DNA of 64,000 bases from JADJMO01 sp016794445 (lineage in GTDB: Bacteria; Myxococcota_A; Polyangia; Polyangiales; JADJMO01): NCBI GenBank assembly GCA_016794445.1, contig JAEUKC010000313.1, positions 1 to 64,000 of the forward strand, read 5' to 3'. Shown here piece after piece: positions 35,493 to 44,003 of the stretch; position 1 is the stretch's first letter; every line of letters starts with the position of its first letter. The notes under the pieces are model-generated. The model saw nothing but the letters and a program-made list of their open reading frames with translations, had not been told where the DNA came from and did not search any database. The position numbers and the translations under genes were made by a program.

Positions 35493-36872
35493 ATGGAGCT
35501 CATCAAGCCCGGCACCCGTATCAACTTCATGAAGCAGCTGCGCTTCTGGGTGACCGTCTCGGTCGTCCTCGCGCTCGGCTCGCTCGTGCTCACGCTCATG
35601 CCCCCCGGCAAGTTCGTCGAGGTCGGTGGCGTCAAGATCGGGCTCGGCCCGAACTACGGCACCGACTTCCGCGGCGGCACCGAGCTGCAGGTCAAGTTCA
35701 AGAAGCCCCTGGAGGCAGGCGTCGTCCGCGCGGCGGTCGAGTCGATCCCCGGCTTCTCCCGCCCCGACGTGGTGGCGCTCGGCGACCCGAGCGAGAGCAA
35801 GTTCCTCATCCGGGTGCAGGAACACTCCAGCATCGACGAGGCCACCATGGCCAAGATCCGCCGCGCGCTCTGCTTCAAGGGCAGCACGGTGGACGAGAAG
35901 GGCGTCACCGTCATGGACGCCGAGCTCGACCCGGCGCAGTGCCCGGAGTCGGTCGCCCGCCCGAGCGAGGTGAAGTTCAGCCCCGGCGGCGACAAGGTCG
36001 GCATCCGCTACGAGGTGAAGCCCGACGCGGTCATCTACGACCGCATCAAGGCCGCGCTGACCGGCGCGGGCGTCGCGCTCCGTGGGTCGACCGACGAGAA
36101 GGGACAGAGCGCCGATCTCACCGAGAAGGGTCACGAGGTCGGACAGGCCAAGGAGTACCGCGTCGAGGTCCAGCTCAAGAGCAAGGGCGACCTCCTCCTC
36201 GACGAGATGCGCGCCAAGCTCGGCGCCGACGTCGTGCCGCCCGTCGCCGACAAGGTGGAGTGGGTCGGTCCGCGCGCCGGAAAGCAGCTCCGCGACGCCG
36301 CGGTGAAGAGCGTGCTCTTCGCCATCGTCTTCATCATGGCGTACGTCGCCTTCCGGTTCGACCTGCGGTTCGCGCCGGGGGGCATCTTCGCCCTGTTCCA
36401 CGACGCCCTCGTGGTCATCGGCGTCTTCATCATCACGCGCCGTGAGATCACGCTCTCGACGATCGCCGCGATCCTCACCATCGTCGGCTACTCGATCTCG
36501 GACACCGTCATCATCTACGACCGCATCCGCGAGAACCTGAACAAGCACCGCGGGATGACGTTCCACGACATCATCAACCTCTCGGTCTCCGAGACCCTCG
36601 GGCGCACGGTGTTGACCTCCGGCTCGGTGCTCCTCTCCGTGTTCGGCATGTTCTTCTTCGGCACCGGCGTGCTCAAGGACTTCGCCCTCGCCCTGTTCGT
36701 CGGCGTCATCGCCGGCACGTACTCCTCGATCTTCGTGGCCGCGCCGCTCACCGAGTGGATCGACATCAAGTTCTTCGGAGCGAGCGCCACGGCGCGCAAG
36801 AAGAAGCCGAAGAAGGGGCCGAAGATCACCGGCCCCGGTGGCGCGAAGGGCCAAGTGCAGCACCAGTTGTAG
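35493..36872 (+). CDS. secF: Protein translocase subunit SecF, enlarged
   Basis: 459 residues, whereas SecF is normally 300-325. N-terminal membrane segment FWVTVSVVLALGSLVLTLMP; the conserved periplasmic entry is YGTDFRGGTELQVKFKKPLE. After the usual P4-like domain there is an extra stretch of about 130 residues (roughly 110-250) including FSPGGDKVGIRYEVKPDAVI and KGHEVGQAKEYRVEVQLKSK. The five C-terminal helices follow (VLFAIVFIMAYVAFRFDLRF, ILTIVGYSISDTVIIYDRIR, SGSVLLSVFGMFFFGTGVLK). The conserved catalytic-type residues lie in the helices, so it should function. A terminator follows. Confidence 0.94.
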   Translation: MELIKPGTRINFMKQLRFWVTVSVVLALGSLVLTLMPPGKFVEVGGVKIGLGPNYGTDFRGGTELQVKFKKPLEAGVVRAAVESIPGFSRPDVVALGDPSESKFLIRVQEHSSIDEATMAKIRRALCFKGSTVDEKGVTVMDAELDPAQCPESVARPSEVKFSPGGDKVGIRYEVKPDAVIYDRIKAALTGAGVALRGSTDEKGQSADLTEKGHEVGQAKEYRVEVQLKSKGDLLLDEMRAKLGADVVPPVADKVEWVGPRAGKQLRDAAVKSVLFAIVFIMAYVAFRFDLRFAPGGIFALFHDALVVIGVFIITRREITLSTIAAILTIVGYSISDTVIIYDRIRENLNKHRGMTFHDIINLSVSETLGRTVLTSGSVLLSVFGMFFFGTGVLKDFALALFVGVIAGTYSSIFVAAPLTEWIDIKFFGASATARKKKPKKGPKITGPGGAKGQVQHQL

Positions 36873-36893
36873 CCTCCGACACCGCCATGCACG

Positions 36894-36934
36894 CCGCCTC
36901 CCTCCTGCCAAGGACGGGAGGCGGTCTCGTTTCT
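36894..36934 (+). terminator. Rho-independent terminator of yajC-secDF
   Basis: Nine-base stem CCGCCTCCC/GGGAGGCGG (36894-36902 with 36916-36924), then TCTCGTTTCT. Confidence 0.75.
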
Positions 36935-37089
36935 GGGCTGCGTCCTCGACTGGGCAAGATCTCCGCGAACCGCATCGAGTGTTCAGCGGCGCCCGCAGGC
37001 AGATGCTCGCACCGATAGCAACTTCGCTGCGGGAAAAGCTGGAAAGTTAGTGGTCTCGCGCAGCCTCCCTAGAGTGGTCGTCGTCCAGC

Positions 37090-39474
37090 ATGAATGGCTT
37101 CGAGATCATCCTCTCCCGCGAGCACGCGCAGTTGGACGAAGAGACCGGAAAGGCCCGCGCCGCGCGGCTCCGGCTCCTCGACGCCCCGAACCCCGATCGC
37201 CCACGGGTGCGCGACGCCATCGACATCGTGGTCGGTGGCGTGAACCTGACCGCGCGCGTCGCGGCGGACCAGGCCCCCTGCGTGTTGCGCGACCTCGCGC
37301 TCTCGCTGGTCGACCTCGGGTGCGGGGTCCGCTCGCGGGCCATCGTCCGGTTCTACGACGTCCCGTGGGAGCTCGGGCTCGAGCGGCGGGAGGGCGACCT
37401 CGCGCTCTCGCTCGTCAAGACGGGCGACGAGACCGACGTGGCCGTGCACGACCGGCGCACGCCGATCGCGGACGCCATCGCCGGCACGCGCGCCGCCATC
37501 GCCGCCCTGCTCACCGGCCGTCACGCCCACGACGCGCTCGCGGAGGTCCTGCGCTCCGAGCTCGAGGGCGCCGAGGCCGCGCTCGGTCAGCTCGATCCGG
37601 GCGCGTCGACGCCGCCCGCGCGCAACGACGTCCTCGCGGTGGTGGAGCCCGAGCCTGGCATCCGCTGCGCGTTCGGGGTCGAGCTGCCGCTCTCGGTGGA
37701 CGCGCACGCGGGCCCCGAGGCCAGCGTCGTCGAGACCTCGGATCTGCACGCGCTGCTCGGTCGCGGTCGGATGCGCGCGGTCGTGCGGGGGCGCACGCAG
37801 GAGCTCGGCGAGGTGCACGGCTTCCTCGCGACCGAGCGCCTCGTGGAGCTCGGCAAGGCGGTGCTCGACGCCTGGGAGCGCGGGCGACCGCTCCACACGA
37901 AGGTGTCGCTGCAGGGGCCGCTCGTCGGGGTCCGCCTCGACGCGGCGGGCACGCTCTCGCTCACCCTGGTCGCCAGCGAGAACGCCGAGGCGCCTCGCTC
38001 GACGCACGTGTTCCCCTCGCTCGAGGGGCCCGATTTCGTCGACGCGGCGGTCTCGCTGGGCCGTCAGCTGGTGCGCACGATCGTGCGCCGCGACCGCGCC
38101 CAGGCCTCGAACCTGCGCCTGCTCACGCTGCGGCGACGCGTCCGCGAGCTGTCGGAGCGCCTGCGCGACGTGGCGCGGCCGGTCGGACCGTTCGGCGAGA
38201 GCGACCTCGTGAACCAGCACCGCGACAGCTACCGGCCCTACGTGAAGGCCAAGGCCCCCACCGGCGCGCCGGACGCGAGCCTGCGCCGCCTCAAATACGA
38301 GCCGCGCTGGACGGCGGAGGTGCCCGGCATCGACCTGCGCGCCACGTTCCTCTGCGGCGATCGCCTCGTACTCTCGGGCGCGAGCCAGACCGCGTGCGTG
38401 GACCGCGTGACGGGCAAGACGCTGTGGAAGGCCCCGACCGTGCGCGCCACCCAGATCCCCACCCCGGCGGGCCTCGCGCGCCTGCGGGGCGACGGGCGGC
38501 TCGAGCTGCGTGACTTCGGCGACGGGTCGGTCGTGTGGACGGCGGACTGCGCGCCGCGCTCCAAGGGGACCCCGGCCGCCTGCACGATCATCGCGCCAGG
38601 CCTGCCTCGCCTGCTCGTCGCGACGGACGGCGACCGACACCTCTGCGCCTACGATCTCACGAGCGGCGCGCCGCGGTGGCGCTACACGATGACGCGGCCC
38701 GGTCCGGTGCGCGTGCGTCGCGCGGGCCGCCTCCTCGTCGTCTCGAGCGACGAGGCGCAGCTGGTCGCGCTCGACGCCGTCGACGGGCGCGTCGTGTGGC
38801 GCATCCGCGATCGCCTGCGCTTCGCCGCCCCGGCGGCCATCGAGCGCGAGGAGCTGTTCGTCGTCGCGGGAGAGCCGGGCGGCCTCGCCCGCCTGCACCA
38901 CCTCGACGCGCTCTCGGGCGCGCGTCGCTGGGAGCGGATCCTCGAGGGCGCCGTGGCGACCGAGTCGGCGCCGATGCCGCTCGGCCGCCTGGTGGTGGTC
39001 GTCACGCGCGATCGTCGCGGGATCGGGCTCTCGGCGATCGATCAGACGAGCGGCGTCGAGGCCTGGTCGCTCCCGCCGGGGACCTTCCCGCCCGGCACCT
39101 CCGCGCTCGGGATCGACGACCGCGTGGTGCTCAATCTCCCGACCGGCGAGGTGAGCGCGATCGTCGCGCGCGACGGCTCGACGGCCTGGCGCCACGTGTT
39201 CGAGACCCCCGTGCACGGCGACGCGCCGCGACGGCTCGAGCCGGTGCTGCGCGCGGGAGCCCTGTTCGTCCCCCAGGATCGCGTGCGCGTGCTCCGCCCC
39301 TCGGATGGCGCGATCGTGGGGGTCGTCACGAGCGACCTCGTGCCCGACCTGCTGCGGGTCGACGAGCGCTGCGACGTCTACGTCGCCGAGGAGTCCGGTC
39401 ACGTCGCCGCGTTCGGCGCGCAGTCCAAGCTGGAAGCCGTGCCGGGTCGCCCTCGCCTCTCGCTCGTCCGCTAG
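37090..39474 (+). CDS. Large protein with C-terminal PQQ/BamB-like beta-propeller
   Basis: 794 residues without a signal peptide, so apparently cytoplasmic. Residues 1-370 are of unknown type, with strands such as DIVVGGVNLTARVAADQAP, SLVKTGDETDVAVHDRR and helices rich in Arg and Ala. Residues about 395-790 form a PQQ-like propeller; blades read ACVDRVTGKTLWKAPTVRAT, CAYDLTSGAPRWRYTMTRPG, VALDAVDGRVVWRIRDRLRF, SAIDQTSGVEAWSLPPGTF. No quinoprotein ligand residues identified. BamB-type proteins are usually periplasmic; the lack of an export signal is odd. Ends on a CTAG shared with the convergent gene. Confidence 0.75.
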   Translation: MNGFEIILSREHAQLDEETGKARAARLRLLDAPNPDRPRVRDAIDIVVGGVNLTARVAADQAPCVLRDLALSLVDLGCGVRSRAIVRFYDVPWELGLERREGDLALSLVKTGDETDVAVHDRRTPIADAIAGTRAAIAALLTGRHAHDALAEVLRSELEGAEAALGQLDPGASTPPARNDVLAVVEPEPGIRCAFGVELPLSVDAHAGPEASVVETSDLHALLGRGRMRAVVRGRTQELGEVHGFLATERLVELGKAVLDAWERGRPLHTKVSLQGPLVGVRLDAAGTLSLTLVASENAEAPRSTHVFPSLEGPDFVDAAVSLGRQLVRTIVRRDRAQASNLRLLTLRRRVRELSERLRDVARPVGPFGESDLVNQHRDSYRPYVKAKAPTGAPDASLRRLKYEPRWTAEVPGIDLRATFLCGDRLVLSGASQTACVDRVTGKTLWKAPTVRATQIPTPAGLARLRGDGRLELRDFGDGSVVWTADCAPRSKGTPAACTIIAPGLPRLLVATDGDRHLCAYDLTSGAPRWRYTMTRPGPVRVRRAGRLLVVSSDEAQLVALDAVDGRVVWRIRDRLRFAAPAAIEREELFVVAGEPGGLARLHHLDALSGARRWERILEGAVATESAPMPLGRLVVVVTRDRRGIGLSAIDQTSGVEAWSLPPGTFPPGTSALGIDDRVVLNLPTGEVSAIVARDGSTAWRHVFETPVHGDAPRRLEPVLRAGALFVPQDRVRVLRPSDGAIVGVVTSDLVPDLLRVDERCDVYVAEESGHVAAFGAQSKLEAVPGRPRLSLVR

Positions 39475-39989
39475 CCGCCGCGCTCGACCGCCACTCCGCG
39501 CTCGGACGTGGTCACCTCGATGGAGGTGACGCCCTCGTCGATCAGGCGGGCGATCGAGCGAAGGGTCTGCTCGACGGCCTCCCGGGGGCTCGCGTAGACC
39601 GTGGCCCGCTGGTAGCGGCGGACGATCGTGACGCCCTCGAGGTCGGGCTTGGCCAGCGCGAGCGCGAGCTCGGCGACCAGGCGAGGGTCTTCGCCCGGGG
39701 CCTGCGGCTCGACGCGGTAGAGGCCGCGGACCACGGCGATCACGCCGCGGATCCCCACGAGACCGTGCTCGACCCCGCGGATCGAGAGCAGGAGCTCACC
39801 CGGGTCGGGCGTGCCCTCGCGCCCGGCCTCGCCTCGTGGCCCGCCGGCGGCGAGCGCGCCGATGTCGTCCGAGAGCAACTCCAGGTTGCCCGAGGCCTCG
39901 GTCAAAGCGTTGTTCAGCTCGTGGACGACGAAAGAGGATAGGAGCGCCGCGGCCTCGAGCCGAGCGAGCATCCGCCCCTCTGTTCCCAT
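39471..39989 (-). CDS. Truncated histidine-kinase-like protein
   Basis: 172 residues from the ATG MGTEGRMLARLEAAALL; a GTG or ATG further upstream would extend it by up to 12. LSSFVVHELNNALTEASGNL is a HisKA-type H-box (HELNN) of a dimerisation domain. The following helix and strand (GLVGIRGVIAVVRGLYRVEP, VYASPREAVEQTLRSIARLI) resemble the entry of the ATPase domain, but the N-box asparagine is not seen and the protein stops before the G1/G2 ATP-lid boxes. It cannot be an ordinary kinase. Ends on a CTAG shared with the propeller gene. Confidence 0.6.
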   Translation of the reverse strand: MGTEGRMLARLEAAALLSSFVVHELNNALTEASGNLELLSDDIGALAAGGPRGEAGREGTPDPGELLLSIRGVEHGLVGIRGVIAVVRGLYRVEPQAPGEDPRLVAELALALAKPDLEGVTIVRRYQRATVYASPREAVEQTLRSIARLIDEGVTSIEVTTSERGVAVERGG

Positions 39990-40054
39990 CCGGCCAGGGT
40001 TACACCCACGCGAAGGCTTGGACAACGGCCGCGGCTGCCTTGTATGTTCATTCC

Positions 40055-40537
40055 GTGGGTCACGCTCTTGGGAGCCGCCGTGCCAGGCGAGGCCTCGCGG
40101 CCTCGTTCGTGTTCGGGGTATCGATCGGGGGAACCGTCGGCTGTGGGACCGTCGACCCCGGCACCTACGAGGGCGTGCGAGACGTCAAGCCGGACGAGAA
40201 CTACTTCTACTGCGTCATCCAGCCGCAGGTGCTGAACGCCAAGAAGTGCGCCACCGGCGACGGCAGCGACACCGGCTGTCACTCGACCGCCACCCCGATG
40301 CGTCTGCAGGTGGTAGACAGCCCCGTGCTCTGCACGAGCGGCAAGCCCAGTGACCCCTCCAAGATCAGCGGGGCCGAGCGTGCGAACTACACCGCGTCCT
40401 CGCTGCGCGTGAACCGCGACATCGAGTCTTCTCCGCTGCTGCGGCGACCGATCGGCGCCTCGGCCCACAAGGTCCTCTTCGCGAGCACCTCGGTCGAGGC
40501 GGATCTCATCCGCAAGTGGATCGCGGGGGCTCGATGA
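40055..40537 (+). CDS. Lipoprotein with a cytochrome-like CH motif
   Basis: 160 residues from a GTG. Arg-rich n-region, hydrophobic core SFVFGVSIGGTVGC and lipobox. The mature part begins YFYCVIQPQVLNAKKCATG, then GSDTGCHSTATPMRLQV. This resembles c-type-cytochrome-like lipoproteins (C.v.P.L...C..CH) but the heme motif is stretched to C-x9-CH, so covalent heme is doubtful. The last 30 residues (KVLFASTSVEADLIRKWI) fit the C-terminal cytochrome helix with LIRKWI. TGGACA and TATGTT 18 apart lie upstream. ATG of the next gene overlaps its TGA. Confidence 0.72.
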   Translation: MGHALGSRRARRGLAASFVFGVSIGGTVGCGTVDPGTYEGVRDVKPDENYFYCVIQPQVLNAKKCATGDGSDTGCHSTATPMRLQVVDSPVLCTSGKPSDPSKISGAERANYTASSLRVNRDIESSPLLRRPIGASAHKVLFASTSVEADLIRKWIAGAR

Positions 40538-41352
40538 GGGGCGCTTCGCTCGCGGCCCTGCTGGTCGCGCTCTCGGGCACCGTCGCTGGCATCTGCACCA
40601 CGCCTCGCGCCGCCGCGGCCGAGGAGGTCGACGCCTTCGCCCGCGTGGTGGTCGAGCGGGCCGAGGTGCGCAGCGGGCCTGGCACGAGCTACCGGGTGAT
40701 CGCCGCCCTCGAGCGGGGCGAGACGGTCATCGTCGACCGCCGCGGCAGCGACCAGTTCTGGCTCAAGCTCGTGCTGGCCGATGGTCGCACGGGGTGGGTG
40801 CTCGGCGACGACGTCGAGGTCTACGCCGTCAAGCCCGGCGACACGGACAAGCCCAGCAAGCCGGGCTTCTTCGCGCCCCCTCCCCTGCTCGGCGCCCGTG
40901 GCGGCCTCGCGATCCTCGCCGGAGTGCTCGGCAGCACCGTGGCGAGCCGCAACGGCGGCACGTTCTACAACTACGCAGATGGCTACTTCGAGATCCGGCC
41001 CGCTGTGGTGCTCTCACCCACCATCGCGCTCGAGCCCTACGCGGGGATCTCGCGCACCGACGACGGCTCGCTCACGCAGGTCGGCGGCTGGGCGGTCGTC
41101 CACCTGCTGCCCGACCTCGCCATCGATCCCTACGTCGGCCTCGGCGGCGGCTACCTATGGAGCCGCACCAACGCCGACGCGCTGACGCCCTCGAAGGACG
41201 ACCTCTTCGTGGCCCGCGCCGGCGGCGGCTTCCTGTTCGGCCTGCGGGGACGCATCCTCGTCCGCATCGAGGCCACCAACCTCACCTTGTTCACCCCCAA
41301 TCGCTTCAAGAACATGCAGACGTACCTCGCCGGCCTCGGCGTGTATTTCTGA
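40534..41352 (+). CDS. SH3b-domain plus beta-barrel exported protein
   Basis: 272 residues. Signal peptide to about RAAAAEEVD. Bacterial SH3 domain at about 38-100: VVVERAEVRSGPGTSYRVIA, LERGETVIVDRRGSDQFWLK, GRTGWVLGDDVEV. Then barrel-like strands: RGGLAILAGVLGSTVASRNG, YFEIRPAVVLSPTIALEPYA, AIDPYVGLGGGYLWSRTNAD, TYLAGLGVYF. Resembles an outer-membrane protein with an SH3 domain for peptidoglycan or protein binding. Start overlaps the preceding stop (ATGA); followed closely by the DUF4266 gene. Confidence 0.75.
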   Translation: MRGASLAALLVALSGTVAGICTTPRAAAAEEVDAFARVVVERAEVRSGPGTSYRVIAALERGETVIVDRRGSDQFWLKLVLADGRTGWVLGDDVEVYAVKPGDTDKPSKPGFFAPPPLLGARGGLAILAGVLGSTVASRNGGTFYNYADGYFEIRPAVVLSPTIALEPYAGISRTDDGSLTQVGGWAVVHLLPDLAIDPYVGLGGGYLWSRTNADALTPSKDDLFVARAGGGFLFGLRGRILVRIEATNLTLFTPNRFKNMQTYLAGLGVYF

Positions 41353-41361
41353 GGAGAGTCC

Positions 41362-41616
41362 ATGTCGCGCCGTTCCACGAAGCATGCTCCCTCGATGGCC
41401 CTCCGCGTCGGCGTGCTCCTTGCGCTGCTCGTCGGCGCGGCGGGTTGCGTGACGGTGAAGCCGCAGCAGCGTGGCGTCCTCTCCGACCCGATCATGCGCT
41501 TCGGGGGCAACGGTCACGACGCGGTGGAGCAGGCGCATTTCCGCCACGCGATCGACAATCGCGAGGGCTCGTTCGGGGGTGATGGCGTCGCGGGCGGTGG
41601 GTGCGGATGCAACTGA
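41362..41616 (+). CDS. DUF4266 lipoprotein
   Basis: 84 residues. Signal peptide MALRVGVLLALLVGAAGC-like with a lipobox. The mature part VKPQQRGVLSDPIMRFGGNG, then HFRHAIDNREGSFGGDGVAG and a terminal GGGCGCN, is typical of DUF4266, a short family with a Gly/Cys end. Family known from co-occurrence with DUF3570 proteins; its biochemistry is not established. GGAG lies seven bases before the ATG. The stop overlaps the start of the DUF3570 gene. Confidence 0.88.
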   Translation: MSRRSTKHAPSMALRVGVLLALLVGAAGCVTVKPQQRGVLSDPIMRFGGNGHDAVEQAHFRHAIDNREGSFGGDGVAGGGCGCN

Positions 41617-42854
41617 TTCGGCCGCGCCCCAACACCCGCCGGGCCCCATCATGGTCGGCCTTCGTCGCGTTCGCTGCGGGGCTCACGGTGTTCACCGCGG
41701 AGGGCTCCCCGCGGGGCGAGGTCGTCTCGTTCGACTCGCGCTACACGCTGTACCGAGAGGGCGCTCCGTACGGCAACATGCTGGTGCACAACCCCTCGGT
41801 GCTGCTCGGCGCCAAGCCCACCGAGTCGTTCGGGCTGCACGCGGGGTGGCAGGCCGACGTCGTCTCGGGGGCCTCGGTCAAGATCCGCAACGAGACGCGC
41901 GGGGTCGACGCGGTCACCACCGCGAGCGTGAAAGACTTCCGCCAGGTCGCGAGCGGAGGGTTCTCGATCGAGCGCAAGTACGTCACGCTCGACGCGGGCT
42001 ACGCCTACGGCTGGGAGAACGACTACAAGTCGCACAGCGTCGATTTCTCGGCCAAGACCGAGCTCCTCCAGCGCTCCATGGAGCTCAGCATCGCCTACGC
42101 GCGCAACTGGGACAGCGTCTGCGATCGCGTGCAGAGCGACATCGACCCCACCCGTCGACGCGGACTCGAGAAGAGCACCGCGTGCTTCACCGCCGATCCG
42201 ACCGTCACCACCCGCCCTCTCGTGCTGGACGCCTTCCAGGCGGGGTGGACCCAGCTCTGGTCGCCCCTGTTCGCGACCCAGCTGATCTACTCGCGACAGG
42301 TGCTCAACGGCTTCCAGTCGAACCCGTACCGCGAGGTCAACCTCGGCGTGTCGTCTCCGGCCCAGGAGTACGTGCCCGAGGTGCGCGATCGCCAGGCGGT
42401 CGCCCTCAAGGCGAACCTCTACCTACGGCCCATCAAGACCGCGCTGCGCGTCGGCGTCCGCGCCTACCGCGACACCTGGGACATCCGGAGCTTCACCGGT
42501 GAGGTCGAGCTCGAGCGCTACGTGCTCGTCGACGCCCTCCGCCTGCGTCTGCGTGGCCGCTACTACACCCAGGGATCCGCGACGTTCTACAGCGACGACT
42601 ACTACCTCGTCCCGCGCGGCAAGTACTTCACCGGCGACCGCGAGCTCTCCACGATGCGCTCCTGGATGGCGGGTGCGCGCTTCGCCTTCGGGCCGAGCGC
42701 GGGCCAGCAGCGCTGGGGGGGGCTCCTCAGCAAGGTCGAGCTCTCCCTCGGCGGCGACTACGTGTCGTACGACTACTCCGACTTCACGGTCGCCGGGACA
42801 CCGCTCCGCAAGACCGCCATCATCGTCAGCTTCGGCGCCAGTCTCCTCTTCTGA
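41607..42854 (+). CDS. DUF3570 outer-membrane protein
   Basis: 415 residues from the ATG. Signal peptide to about TVFTAEG. Many antiparallel strands with aromatic girdles (YTLYREGAPYGNMLVHNPSV, YVTLDAGYAYGWENDYKSHS, SIAYARNWDSVCDRVQSDID, LFATQLIYSRQVLNGFQSNP, RYYTQGSATFYSDDYYLVPR) and a terminal phenylalanine (IIVSFGASLLF), a barrel end signal. Matches DUF3570 in layout and neighbour. A GTG six bases upstream is also in frame. Overlaps the DUF4266 gene, hence operon. Confidence 0.85.
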   Translation: MQLIRPRPNTRRAPSWSAFVAFAAGLTVFTAEGSPRGEVVSFDSRYTLYREGAPYGNMLVHNPSVLLGAKPTESFGLHAGWQADVVSGASVKIRNETRGVDAVTTASVKDFRQVASGGFSIERKYVTLDAGYAYGWENDYKSHSVDFSAKTELLQRSMELSIAYARNWDSVCDRVQSDIDPTRRRGLEKSTACFTADPTVTTRPLVLDAFQAGWTQLWSPLFATQLIYSRQVLNGFQSNPYREVNLGVSSPAQEYVPEVRDRQAVALKANLYLRPIKTALRVGVRAYRDTWDIRSFTGEVELERYVLVDALRLRLRGRYYTQGSATFYSDDYYLVPRGKYFTGDRELSTMRSWMAGARFAFGPSAGQQRWGGLLSKVELSLGGDYVSYDYSDFTVAGTPLRKTAIIVSFGASLLF

Positions 42855-42983
42855 TCTCCGCCCTGCCATTCCGCCCGGCAATCCGCCCGGGGGCGGTGGG
42901 TGGCCGCCGGACAGAAATCGTGGCGTGGGCGCTTGGACAAATCTACGCTGACGGCAACTGCGTCCACATTTCGGGAGGGCTCC

Positions 42984-43955
42984 ATGCGCCACGTCTTTGC
43001 TTTCGCCATCGTCGCCGCTGCCTACGGCTTCGGCTGTTCCTCCTCGTCGACCACGGTCGCCGAACCGAGCGTGGACGACGGGTGTACGAGCTACGCCGCC
43101 AACTACTGCGAGAAGGCCAACAGCTGCGTGTCGTTCTACATCCAGGTCTCCTGGGGTGACGTCGCGCTGTGCAAGTCGCGGCTCAAGGAGTCCTGCCTGC
43201 GCTCCGCGAAGGCGCCGAACACCGGCATCACCGGCAGCGCGCTCGACAAGTGCGTCAAGACGATCCCCGCCGTCTCGTGCAGCGACTTCCTCAACGGCGT
43301 GCCGATCGCCGACTGCCAGGTCACCGGCTCGATCGACGACGGCAAGGTCTGCGGCGACAACGCGCAGTGCAAGAGCGGCTTCTGCGCGACCGACGAGTCC
43401 AAGTCCACGTGTGGCACGTGCAGCCCCAAGATCGGCGAGGGCGCCGCGTGCGCGGCCAACGACTGCCCCGACGGCCTCAAGTGCGTGAACAGCAAGTGTC
43501 AGAAGCCGGTCGCCGCGGGCGGCGCCTGCAGCGCCGACAAGCCGTGTGGCCAGCAGCTCTCCTGCATCGGCGGCACCTGCCAGGCCCACCTCACCACGGA
43601 GGGCGCGACCTGCGACGACAAGGAAGCCACCGCGCCCAAGTGCGACTTCACCAAGAACCTCGCGTGCCTCGGCAACAAGTGCCAGAAGTTCACCTTCGCC
43701 AGCGGCGCGGGCGGTGCGTGCGGCATCACGCTCGAGGGCACGACGATCAAGAGCATCACGCTCTGCGACAAGGGCGGCTACTGCAAGGGTGTCGACGTCG
43801 CGAAGGGCGTCTTCACCGGCACGTGCGCGCCCGCGGCGGCCGACGGCGCGGCCTGCGTCGCGGGCGACGGGCTCGGCGCAGGTCCGGGCTGCATCGCCCC
43901 CGCCAAGTGCGTCGACGGCGTCTGCAAGATCAGCGATCCGGCCACCTGCAAGTGA
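42984..43955 (+). CDS. Cysteine-rich lipoprotein
   Basis: 323 residues. Signal peptide MRHVFAFAIVAAAYGFGC (lipobox). The mature protein has about 30 cysteines with Dickkopf/EGF-like spacing: DGKVCGDNAQCKSGFCATDE, CGTCSPKIGEGAACAANDCP, CVNSKCQKPVAAGGACSADK, CGQQLSCIGGTCQ. This repeated CxxD..C.sgfC pattern is characteristic of myxobacterial secreted lipoproteins. Disulfide-rich, so extracytoplasmic. GGGAGG sits seven bases before the ATG. A bidirectional terminator separates it from the convergent DTG-repeat gene. Confidence 0.8.
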   Translation: MRHVFAFAIVAAAYGFGCSSSSTTVAEPSVDDGCTSYAANYCEKANSCVSFYIQVSWGDVALCKSRLKESCLRSAKAPNTGITGSALDKCVKTIPAVSCSDFLNGVPIADCQVTGSIDDGKVCGDNAQCKSGFCATDESKSTCGTCSPKIGEGAACAANDCPDGLKCVNSKCQKPVAAGGACSADKPCGQQLSCIGGTCQAHLTTEGATCDDKEATAPKCDFTKNLACLGNKCQKFTFASGAGGACGITLEGTTIKSITLCDKGGYCKGVDVAKGVFTGTCAPAAADGAACVAGDGLGAGPGCIAPAKCVDGVCKISDPATCK

Positions 43956-43974
43956 CCGGGTAGGCTTCGCGGAG

Positions 43975-44003
43975 GGCCCGGGGCTTTCGGCTCCGGGCCT
44001 TTC
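43975..44003. terminator. Bidirectional terminator
   Basis: GGCCCGGGGCTTTCGGCTCCGGGCC-type stem (7 bp plus GGC/GCT) with TTTC after it and, on the other strand, an AAAG-flanked stem, between convergent lipoprotein genes. Confidence 0.75.

Noticed and set aside
36298..36872. secF C-terminal part as a separate membrane protein
   Set aside because: It is continuous with the SecF periplasmic domain and carries the usual SecF helices.
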